DNA of 64,000 nucleotides, from positions 620,001-684,000 of the forward strand of contig JARGPN010000009.1 of NCBI GenBank assembly GCA_029213045.1, given 5' to 3'. A program made the position numbers and the translations under genes. The notes under the pieces are model-generated. The model made no database searches. It saw only the letters and a program-made list of their open reading frames with translations, and was not told the DNA's origin. Origin of the DNA: Alcanivoracaceae bacterium. GTDB lineage: Bacteria > Pseudomonadota > Gammaproteobacteria > Pseudomonadales > Alcanivoracaceae. Positions 8,110 to 16,605 of the stretch are shown in pieces; the first letter of the stretch is position 1, and every line of letters starts with the position of its first letter.

Positions 8110-8745
8110 GCGTTGCTAGTTTGCGGAGTAAACAAAAACCTTGCAGCGCCAGCCGCACAAACCCATGTGGGAGCTTGCCTGCAAGCGATTGGGCCTCGAT
8201 CACCGCTGTATCGCTTGCGGGCAAGCTCCCACATAGGACATACCGCATTGCAGGGCTGTGGTTTTAATCAGACGCTCCGACAATTCAAAGGCCGCAAAAA
8301 ACTCAGCAGCCCCAACCGCACAACCCCATGTGGGAGCTTGCCTGCAAGCGATTGGGCTTCGATCACTGCTGTATCGCTTGCGGGCAAGCTACCACATAGG
8401 ACATACCGCATTGCAGGGCTGTGGTTTTAATCAGACGCTCCGGCAATTCAAAGGCTGCAAAAAAACCTTGCAGCCCCAACCGCACAACCCCATGTGGGAG
8501 CTTGCCTGCAAGCGATTGGGCTTCGATCACCGCTGTATCGCTTGCGAGCAAGCTCCCACATAGGACATACCGCATTGCAGGTCTGTGGTTTTAATCAGAC
8601 GCTCCGGCAATTCAAAGTCTGCAAAAAAACTCAGCAGCCCCAGCCGCACAAAACCATGTGGGAGCTTGCCTGCAAGCGATTGGGCCTCGATCACCGCTGT
8701 ATCGCTTGCGGGCAAGCTCCCACATAAAACATGGGTGTACTGTAT
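8110..8745. repeat. REP-type inverted repeat array C (four 68-bp hairpins)
   Basis: Hairpins lie at 8166-8233, 8329-8396, 8493-8560 and 8657-8724, a period of 163-164 bp. The hairpins match those of arrays A and B, mostly with a GCGGGCAAGC form in the right arm. The 95-96-bp spacers form a different subfamily, shared within this array: ACATACCGCATTGCAGGGCT near the start and CAGCCCCAACCGCACAA near the end. Here too the two halves of the spacer face each other as an imperfect inverted repeat (CAGGGCTGTGGTTTT against AAAAACTCAGCAGCCCC). A degenerate half-spacer precedes the first hairpin from about 8110. The array fills the gap between the rhombosortase gene and the groEL terminator. Confidence 0.93.
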
Positions 8746-8754
8746 TTTTTCGGG

Positions 8755-8788
8755 CTACAAAAAAGCCCCGCTTTTGCGGGGCTTTTTT
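8755..8788 (-). terminator. Rho-independent terminator of groESL
   Basis: The stem AAAAAGCCCCGC/GCGGGGCTTTTT with a 4-nt loop is flanked by A and T runs on both sides, so it could work in both directions. It lies 40 bases after the groEL stop codon on the minus strand. Confidence 0.9.
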
Positions 8789-8828
8789 GTGTTTCTCAGT
8801 TCTGGATGAACTGGGATAGAGGGGGCAA

Positions 8829-10529
<1,701 letters not shown>

Positions 10530-10820
10530 TTAGCCTTCTACAACGGCGAGAATTTCACTCTCAGCCATCATCAGAAGTTCTTCGCCATTTACTTTCACGG
10601 TCGTACCTGCGTACTGACCGAAAATAATTTTGTCGCCGACTTTCACGTCGAGCTGGCGCACGTCGCCGCTGTCAGTGATCTTGCCTTTGCCAGCAGCGAT
10701 CACTTCGCCACGGGACGGCTTCTCTGCCGCGGAACCTGGTAACACGATGCCACCAGCGGATTTTGTTTCTTCCTCTTCGCGGCGTACTAGGACGCGGTCA
10801 TGCAAAGGACGAATGTTCAT
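10530..10820 (-). CDS. groS: GroES, 10-kDa co-chaperonin
   Basis: A 96-residue heptameric lid of GroEL. The N-terminal [30 protein letters not shown] includes the mobile loop (about residues 17-33). The conserved GEVIAAGKG and [15 protein letters not shown] follow. It is the first gene of the groES-groEL operon, with AAGG just upstream of its ATG and a leader of about 110 nt running back to a sigma-70-like promoter and a CIRCE-like site. Confidence 0.99.
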   Translation of the reverse strand: MNIRPLHDRVLVRREEEETKSAGGIVLPGSAAEKPSRGEVIAAGKGKITDSGDVRQLDVKVGDKIIFGQYAGTTVKVNGEELLMMAESEILAVVEG

Positions 10821-10910
10821 TGCCTTGTATCTCCCTTCAATAAGGTTGGTCAGAACGTAAAGCCTAGGGCGACAGGTGCGCGTTGAAATGCCACCTGCTC
10901 GCTTGATGAA

Positions 10911-10937
10911 TTAGCACTCTCATTCGGCGAGTGCCAA
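10911..10937. promoter_or_regulatory. CIRCE-like operator upstream of groES
   Basis: The plus strand reads TTAGCACTC, nine bases, GAGTGCCAA. This matches the CIRCE consensus TTAGCACTC-N9-GAGTGCTAA at 17 of 18 positions. It directly abuts the -10 hexamer of the candidate groES promoter and would cover the transcription start, the classic place for the HrcA repressor to act. hrcA itself is not in the window. Confidence 0.85.
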
Positions 10938-10964
10938 TTCTAGTAACGCGGACGCGAGAGTCAA
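10937..10964 (-). promoter_or_regulatory. Candidate sigma-70 promoter of groESL
   Basis: Minus-strand -35 TTGACT (10959-10964) and -10 TAGAAT (10937-10942) are separated by 16 bases, immediately upstream of the CIRCE-like site. No convincing sigma-32 promoter was seen between it and groES. Confidence 0.6.
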
Positions 10965-11069
10965 TGCCTCAATGCGTCTCGCTGATGGGCACAGAGATGG
11001 GGGGTGCATTCCCCGTTTCAAGGGGGTTGGGAGGGTTTATTTATGAGACGCTGGCGAATAAGCCAGCGG

Positions 11070-11882
11070 TTAGACCTGCGCCAGCTCGACTAACGTCTGC
11101 CGAGCCTGCGCGACGGAGCTCACGGGGACCTCAAACGGAAAGCGCAAACGCCGCCCATCCGCCAGCAGCCACATGCCCCAAGGGTCAATGGCGGCGAGGT
11201 TTGCGGGCTGATCTTCGGCCATCAGCTGCGCGTAGCGAGCAATGGCCGAGGCGTGGTCGTGGTTCATATGCTCAACCATGCTGAGCTCTGTTGCGGTATC
11301 CCACGGTACCGGCGCGGTAAGCTCGTTACCGTTCAACCAAACCGCTTTGGCAAAGCCAGGGATCCATCGCGCTTTGTCGATATGCACAGCAAGAAAGTAG
11401 AAATCGAGTTGCAGATAGTCTTGAGAGTGCGGGAATAGGCGCAAATAACGCTCAGCTTGCTCTGGAGAGACTTTCTCGGCATGGCCGACCAGCGATAGAC
11501 GAGGACTGCTTTGGCTGTCACTCGCGTCTGACGTTGAAATTAACAGTGAACAAGCACCATTAACCTCTAAATTGCGGCTGTGTTCTGCAAGAGCACTAAC
11601 CTGCATCAACACCGTGCCATCATTGGCTGCAGCAATATTAACCGCCGACACGTACGGCATGCCGCCGTCCAATGTTCCGAGCGCAGCCATATGTGCGCTA
11701 AACAAAAACTGTCTCGCTTGCTCCAGCAGGTTCATCATTTCAGGCGACTCCGGCGGTGCGGCACCAACAGAGGCACGTAAACTATTCGTGCTTCGCTCGG
11801 CAGCTGCGAGTGTTATTATTTTTGAGGTGTCTACGTTATGGCTATCGTTGAAATCATTCATATCCATGAGCATCGCGGTCAT
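11070..11882 (-). CDS. HugZ-like heme-utilisation/pyridoxamine-oxidase-fold protein
   Basis: A 270-residue protein. The split-barrel domain typical of pyridoxamine 5'-phosphate oxidase-like proteins covers about residues 50-195 (LEQARQFLFSAHMAALGTLD, then PYVSAVNIA). A DUF2470-type C-terminal domain covers about 195-270, with EHMNHDHASAIARYAQ. This arrangement is that of HugZ-type heme-binding or heme-degrading proteins and of related putative flavin-fold proteins. The first ~48 residues are not conserved-looking, and an internal ATG at 11738 with GGAG ten bases upstream is an alternative start. It stands alone and is divergent from the SDR gene. Whether it acts on heme is not shown by sequence. 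Confidence 0.75.
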   Translation of the reverse strand: MTAMLMDMNDFNDSHNVDTSKIITLAAAERSTNSLRASVGAAPPESPEMMNLLEQARQFLFSAHMAALGTLDGGMPYVSAVNIAAANDGTVLMQVSALAEHSRNLEVNGACSLLISTSDASDSQSSPRLSLVGHAEKVSPEQAERYLRLFPHSQDYLQLDFYFLAVHIDKARWIPGFAKAVWLNGNELTAPVPWDTATELSMVEHMNHDHASAIARYAQLMAEDQPANLAAIDPWGMWLLADGRRLRFPFEVPVSSVAQARQTLVELAQV

Positions 11883-11946
11883 GGTGACCTACGACGGTTC
11901 CTCCGATAATTCGCCCATCCTGAGCATTGCGTAATACTAATTGTGT

Positions 11947-12006
11947 GTCATTTAGTATGACCTCTCTGTTCTCACATTACCTTGATAATAAGCGTCAGTT
12001 TTATCA
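11947..12006. promoter_or_regulatory. Two palindromes in the divergent hugZ-like/SDR intergenic region
   Basis: GTCAT-N5-ATGAC lies at 11947-11961 and TGATAA-N12-TTATCA at 11983-12006. Both are perfect short dyads between two divergent genes, where regulator binding would be expected. They do not clearly fit a Fur box. Function is inferred from symmetry and position only. Confidence 0.25.
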
Positions 12007-12043
12007 TCTTTCGACAAAATGAATTTATTCGGAGACGAACGTC

Positions 12044-12802
12044 ATGCAAGTAAAAGATAAAACCATTGTCGTGACCGGTGCAGGCCGCGGCCTTGGCCGT
12101 GCCATTGCACAAATGTTAGCCAGCAAAGGCGCACGCATTGCATGTGTTGACCTCAATGAAGCGGACCTCAACGAGACGGTAGCGGGCTGCAAAGCAGCCG
12201 GCGGTGACGGCAAAGCCTATTTATGCAATGTCGCGAAAGAAGATGAAGTTATTGCGTTATTTGACAACGTGGTGAGCGATTTCGGCACGCTGCATGGCGT
12301 CGTTAACAACGCTGGCATCACCCGCGACGGCTTGTTAGTAAAAGCGAAAGACGGCGAACTCAGCACCATGAGTTTGCAACAATGGCAAGCGGTGATTGAC
12401 GTTAATTTAACCGGCGTCTTTTTATGTGGCCGCGAAGCCGCCGCACGCATGATTAAGCTCGGCGTTGACGAAGGCGTTATCGTCAATATTTCATCGCTGG
12501 CGCGCCAAGGCAGTTTTGGCCAAACCAACTATGCCGCGGCAAAATCTGGCGTAGTCGCCATGGCGGAAGTGTGGGCGAAAGAATTAGCGCGCTACAACAT
12601 TCGCACAGGTGCTGTGGCACCGGGCACCATCAACACAGACATGCTCGCCGCGATGAAACCCGAAGCGCGAGACCGTTTGATCAGTGCTGTGCCGTTAAAG
12701 CGTTTAGGCGAGCCGGAACATATTGCCATGAGCGTGCTGTTTATTTTTGAAAACAGCTATATGACAGGCCGCTGTATCGATACGGATGGCGGTTTACGAT
12801 AA
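12044..12802 (+). CDS. Short-chain dehydrogenase/reductase (FabG-like SDR)
   Basis: A 252-residue NAD(P)-dependent oxidoreductase of the classical SDR family. The cofactor motif TGAGRGLG is at residues 11-18, NNAG near 88-91, the catalytic serine in NISS near 147-150, and YAAAK near 163-167. The C-terminus ends in TGRCIDTDGGLR, like FabG-type beta-ketoacyl reductases. It is a single gene with GGAG upstream of its ATG. Its neighbours give no pathway, so the substrate cannot be named; an extra role in fatty acid synthesis is only one option. Confidence 0.9.
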   Translation: MQVKDKTIVVTGAGRGLGRAIAQMLASKGARIACVDLNEADLNETVAGCKAAGGDGKAYLCNVAKEDEVIALFDNVVSDFGTLHGVVNNAGITRDGLLVKAKDGELSTMSLQQWQAVIDVNLTGVFLCGREAAARMIKLGVDEGVIVNISSLARQGSFGQTNYAAAKSGVVAMAEVWAKELARYNIRTGAVAPGTINTDMLAAMKPEARDRLISAVPLKRLGEPEHIAMSVLFIFENSYMTGRCIDTDGGLR

Positions 12803-12918
12803 CGCTTTCTTACTGCGCTCTCTTGTAAGTAGTCTTTAAAAGAGTCTTTTGAGTGATCGCAGGCGCGCTTCCATAGAGGCAACATCTTTTATGGAAGCGC
12901 TTCTTCTGGCGAAAATAT

Positions 12919-13242
12919 ATGGCCATCAACACGGATGCAGAATCAGACTTTGCCCGAGCGGTGTATCAACTCGTCGGTTCTATTCCTGCCGGATGCATTG
13001 CCAGCTACGGACAAATTGCCACGCTAGCAGGCTTCCCTCAACACGCGCGATTCGTTGGCAAACTGATGAGTAATTTACCGAACGATACGCGCCTACCCTG
13101 GTGGCGTGTTCTGCGCAGCAACGGCGAAATTGCCCTCCCCGGCAGCGCTGGCGAAGAGCAACGCCAACGATTAGAAAAGGAAGGCGTGTTGGTGCTCAAT
13201 CTACGTGTCAGTGTCAAACGCTTTGGCTGGCGCCTTGATTGA
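12919..13242 (+). CDS. Alkyltransferase-like (ATL) DNA-binding protein
   Basis: A 107-residue protein of the MGMT/Ogt DNA-binding domain family. The helix-turn-helix part GCIASYGQIATLAGFPQHARFVGKLM (about 25-50) is intact, but the active-site PCHR of methyltransferases is replaced by PWWR (residues 60-63). The methyl-accepting cysteine is therefore missing. ATL proteins bind O6-alkylguanine without repairing it and hand it to nucleotide excision repair. Length fits the family. Its last 42 bases overlap the end of the convergent ampG gene. Confidence 0.9.
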   Translation: MAINTDAESDFARAVYQLVGSIPAGCIASYGQIATLAGFPQHARFVGKLMSNLPNDTRLPWWRVLRSNGEIALPGSAGEEQRQRLEKEGVLVLNLRVSVKRFGWRLD

Positions 13243-14499
13243 TGAATTTCTCTGGATATAAAGAATAAAAAGTATTGCGGGGATGCCCAGCACGGCGGCA
13301 TAAACGAAGAAGAATGGATAACCCATCGCAACAACCACCTCGCCAGAAAAACCGCCAATAAATTTCCCCGGCAATGTCATCAGCGAACTGAATAGCGCAT
13401 ATTGCGTTGCGGTAAATTCTCGGCTTACTAAGCTGGACAAATAGGCAATAAACGCAACATTAGCGAAGCCTGCGCTTAAGTTGTCTGCACTGATCACTAC
13501 CGCCAACCACGCAAGGTTTGCGCCACCCATGGCCATTTTCGCGAACAGTAAGTTGGTGCTGGCCACCAGTACTGCGCCAATCAGCAGGCAGCGTAATTGC
13601 CCTAACCGCACAACTAGCAAACCGCCTAATATCGATCCGGCAATCGTCATAAAAAAGCCAAAGACTTTGGCGACGCTCGCAATTTCAGATTTACTAAAGC
13701 CCATATCCAGATAAAACGGATTCGCCATCACACCCATGGTGATGTCGCTGATGCGATAAACAGAAATAAAGATCAGCAACACCAATGCGTGCAAGCCGAA
13801 TCGCTGAAAGAATTCCACAAAGGGGGCAAAGATAGCGTGCTTTAACCAATGCCCCGGATGCTTGGCAAAAGATTCTCGCTCAGGGATGACCGGCTCACTG
13901 ATCAGCAACGTCGTAACAATACCCACCAACATGCACGCGGCCATCGCCTGATAGGCAATCGTCCACGTATAAAAATCTGCAATATAGAATGCACCAGCTC
14001 CAGCAACGAGCAGCGCGACGCGATATCCCAAAATATACGCGGCAGCGAGCGGGCCCTGTAATGCTTCCGGTGCGGACTCAATTCGATAGGCGTCAACGCA
14101 GATATCTTGGGTAGCAGAACAAAACGCCACCGCCAGTGCGAGCCACGCAAAACGCTCCAAGTGCCCCGCAGGCCCCATCAGTGACATGAAGAAAAGTGCC
14201 AGCGCGATGCCGGCTTGCGCTAGCAACAACCAGCTGCGGCGCTGCCCCAGCCACCGCTGCAGAAATGGCAAACGCAATTGATCCACCACGGGCGACCAAA
14301 TAACTTTTACAGAAAAGAGGATGCCAACCCAGCTAAAATAGCCGATGGTAGCCTTATCAACGCCGTCGTCGGTCAGCCATGCGGACAAGGTGGAGAACAC
14401 CAATAGAAAGGGGAGTCCCGCAGAAAAGCCGAACAATAATAGTGTTAAGACGCGGGGGTGCCGGTAGGCATGCCAGGCATCGCGCAGCGATAGCCACAT
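13201..14499 (-). CDS. ampG: AmpG-like muropeptide permease (MFS)
   Basis: A 432-residue major-facilitator transporter with about 12 membrane segments. The N-terminal HPRVLTLLLFGFSAGLPFLLV, the SWVGILFSVKVIWSPVVD loop, and SATQDICVDAYRIE near residue 135 are characteristic of AmpG, which imports GlcNAc-anhydromuropeptides for wall recycling. The ATG at 14499 (MWLSLRDAW) is chosen: the family begins there, GAGG lies eight bases upstream, and the longer frame would run into the divergent gene. Its 3' end overlaps the ATL gene by 42 bases tail to tail. Partners AmpD and AmpE are encoded near 26-27.6 kb. Confidence 0.9.
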   Translation of the reverse strand: MWLSLRDAWHAYRHPRVLTLLLFGFSAGLPFLLVFSTLSAWLTDDGVDKATIGYFSWVGILFSVKVIWSPVVDQLRLPFLQRWLGQRRSWLLLAQAGIALALFFMSLMGPAGHLERFAWLALAVAFCSATQDICVDAYRIESAPEALQGPLAAAYILGYRVALLVAGAGAFYIADFYTWTIAYQAMAACMLVGIVTTLLISEPVIPERESFAKHPGHWLKHAIFAPFVEFFQRFGLHALVLLIFISVYRISDITMGVMANPFYLDMGFSKSEIASVAKVFGFFMTIAGSILGGLLVVRLGQLRCLLIGAVLVASTNLLFAKMAMGGANLAWLAVVISADNLSAGFANVAFIAYLSSLVSREFTATQYALFSSLMTLPGKFIGGFSGEVVVAMGYPFFFVYAAVLGIPAILFILYIQRNSSIKAPAKAFDTDT

Positions 14500-14598
14500 A
14501 CAGGAAACCTCAAGTATATTTCTATGGTTCCGAGCTCGCGCCAAAATCGCTATAGTCGGGACTGTGGGCAAGATAACAAGAACAGGGACTTTTCCCAA

Positions 14599-15555
14599 AT
14601 GAATAGCCGCGATATCAGCATACTCATCGTAGACGATGCCAAATTTTCCAGTGCTGTGGTCGGCCGCACGCTGACAACGTCTGGCTACACTGACGTGCGC
14701 CACGCATCGTCGGCGGCGGAAGCGCTAGTCAAACTCGAAGAACGCAATGCCAGCCTTGTGATCGCCGACTGGCTCATGCCAGAAATGGACGGTCTCGGCC
14801 TTACCCGTCGTATTCGCCAGCTCGATGAGCAGGTCAATCGTTACACCTACATCATTTTATTAACGGCGAAAGAAGGTGTGAACGCGCTGCAAAAGGCCTT
14901 TGATGAAGGGGTTGATGACTTCGTTAATAAATCAGCGATGAATGATCAGCTGCTGCCCCGCGTGATGGCGGCGGAACGCTTATTACGCATTCATAATCGC
15001 GCCTTAGTAGAAAATCAGCGTTTAATCGATACCAATTCTCGCTTACGCAAGCACACCACGCTTGATCCGCTGACCGGATTCGGCAATCGCCAATACGCGG
15101 TAAAACGGCTTGAAGATGCATTAAAACAAGCGCGCACTCGCGGCGGCGCTGCCTGCATGCTGACCATGCGCATTGATGGCTACCAAGAAATGGAAACGCG
15201 CCAAGGTAAAAATTTAGTTCAGCAACTGGTACTCACCATGAGCCGCCGCCTGAAACAACTGGTGCGGCCGATGGATATTTTGACGCGCGTAACCCCTGAT
15301 ACCTTCTGCTTGATCACCCACCAGCCAGATATCGAAAACTGCACACCGAGCAGCTTCCGTCGTTTGTACGACGGCTTAAATCATCGCGCCTATAAAACTG
15401 CCGGTGGTTTTTTGCAGGCCTCGGTGAGCATTACGATTTGCCATATTGCCGAGCACGGTGACATTGACGCTGACCTGATGATACATCGCGCAATGCGTGG
15501 ACTAGAAAACTCACGCGAGTTTAAACGCATCATCGAGCAACCCGTTCTCACTTGA
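14599..15555 (+). CDS. Response regulator with degenerate GGDEF domain
   Basis: A 318-residue cytoplasmic protein. An N-terminal receiver domain has the acidic pair VDD (residues 11-13), the phospho-acceptor D57 in ADWLMPEMDG, and T89/K109. The linker helix (about 125-155) leads to a diguanylate-cyclase fold starting at DPLTGFGNR. The catalytic GGDEF position reads VTPDTF (231-236), so synthesis of c-di-GMP is unlikely. It may act as a c-di-GMP-independent or regulatory protein. ATG at 14599 is chosen because the receiver starts there and AGGGAC lies upstream. It is divergent from ampG, and no kinase gene is adjacent. Confidence 0.88.
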   Translation: MNSRDISILIVDDAKFSSAVVGRTLTTSGYTDVRHASSAAEALVKLEERNASLVIADWLMPEMDGLGLTRRIRQLDEQVNRYTYIILLTAKEGVNALQKAFDEGVDDFVNKSAMNDQLLPRVMAAERLLRIHNRALVENQRLIDTNSRLRKHTTLDPLTGFGNRQYAVKRLEDALKQARTRGGAACMLTMRIDGYQEMETRQGKNLVQQLVLTMSRRLKQLVRPMDILTRVTPDTFCLITHQPDIENCTPSSFRRLYDGLNHRAYKTAGGFLQASVSITICHIAEHGDIDADLMIHRAMRGLENSREFKRIIEQPVLT

Positions 15556-15611
15556 ATGCTCGCCATACACGGCGTGACGCGACGTCGCGCCCTTAGCGGA
15601 TCAAACCCCTG

Positions 15612-16487
15612 ATGCACTGGCATTTACTTGGCCTCGGCAGCCTCGGCACTTTATGTGCTGCACGCTTAATGCAAGCAGGCGAACAACTCACCGCCCTGCC
15701 CCGACGCCCTGCGACGTCCGTTAGCCGGACGCTCATTTACCCTCAGAGTCATCCACAAAAAGCCGCGCTAACGTTAACGCTATCCTGTCAAAACGACCGC
15801 CCCATTGAATGCCTTTTGATTACGGTGAAGGCCGGCGATACTGTCAGCGCGCTGACGCCGGTGCTACACCGCCTCGCTCACGACGCCACGATCATCTGCT
15901 TGCAAAACGGCATGGGCACCCTTGATAACATTTCGCTCCCAGCCAATGCGCAGGTTATCTACGCCACCACCACCGATGGCGCCTGGCGCGACGCCGATCA
16001 AATTCATGTGGTAGCCGAAAACGAAACGTTGATGGGCAACGGCAGCGAGCAAGCTCCACACTGGTTTACCGACATAGCGCCCTATTGGCCAGGTCTGACA
16101 TGGACCACTGAAATCGACCTCGCCCGCTGGCAAAAGCTCGCCATCAATGCGGTGATCAACCCTCTGACGGCGTTGCAGCGATGCAAAAACGGCGAACTGC
16201 TGGACAACGGCCAGCGCCAGCAAGAAATGGCGACGCTCGCCGCAGAAGTCGATAAACTTTGCGCGCAGATACTGCCTCACTGGACTGCCAACACTCGCTT
16301 ACGCAGCGAAACCATTGCAGCACAAACGGCGGGTAATACTTCGTCTATGCTGGCCGATGTTTTGAACGGGCGCGCCACTGAAATTGACTATATCAATGGC
16401 TACCTTTTACGCCGCGCGGAGCAACATAACATTGCCATGCCCGCTCACGCGGCACTGATTAGAAAAATTCAAGCACTGGTTCATTGA
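15612..16487 (+). CDS. panE: PanE-like 2-dehydropantoate 2-reductase
   Basis: A 291-residue NADPH-dependent ketopantoate reductase of the pantothenate (coenzyme A) pathway. The dinucleotide-binding motif GLGSLG is at residues 7-12. The lysine of LITVKAGD is near 73, and the second catalytic lysine and asparagine are in WQKLAINAVINPLTAL near 178. The helical C-terminal domain has SSMLADVLNGRATEIDYINGY, the usual signature around the conserved Ser/Asp-Glu. It starts 56 bases after the receiver-GGDEF gene on the same strand and may share its transcript. Confidence 0.9.
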   Translation: MHWHLLGLGSLGTLCAARLMQAGEQLTALPRRPATSVSRTLIYPQSHPQKAALTLTLSCQNDRPIECLLITVKAGDTVSALTPVLHRLAHDATIICLQNGMGTLDNISLPANAQVIYATTTDGAWRDADQIHVVAENETLMGNGSEQAPHWFTDIAPYWPGLTWTTEIDLARWQKLAINAVINPLTALQRCKNGELLDNGQRQQEMATLAAEVDKLCAQILPHWTANTRLRSETIAAQTAGNTSSMLADVLNGRATEIDYINGYLLRRAEQHNIAMPAHAALIRKIQALVH

Positions 16488-16605
16488 ACGAAGTAGCAAG
16501 CACGCTTACTGTGGCTTTTTCGAACCGCAGGGCGAGCACTGCAAGAAGGCGAAACTCTGCTGCCATCTAACGCTTCGTCTAAACGAGATACACCGGTGCT
16601 AGATC

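Noticed and set aside
1541-8745. Possible CRISPR arrays
   Set aside because: The repeats are long palindromes with near-identical spacers inside each array, whereas CRISPR spacers are unique and 30-40 bp. No cas gene is present.
8066-8809. Open frames of 60-111 codons in array C
   Set aside because: Repeat-derived; the frame shifts from unit to unit because the period is not a multiple of three.
11983-12006. Fur box between the HugZ-like and SDR genes
   Set aside because: TGATAA and TTATCA are symmetric, but the 12-base centre does not fit the GATAAT hexamer array of Fur sites.
16038-16062. REP-arm-like AGCAAGCTCCACAC inside panE
   Set aside because: It is a short partial match within a conserved coding sequence, with no inverted partner.
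16488-16605. Cobalamin riboswitch before the TonB-dependent receptor
   Set aside because: The 118-base gap is too short and lacks a recognisable B12 box or the paired helices.
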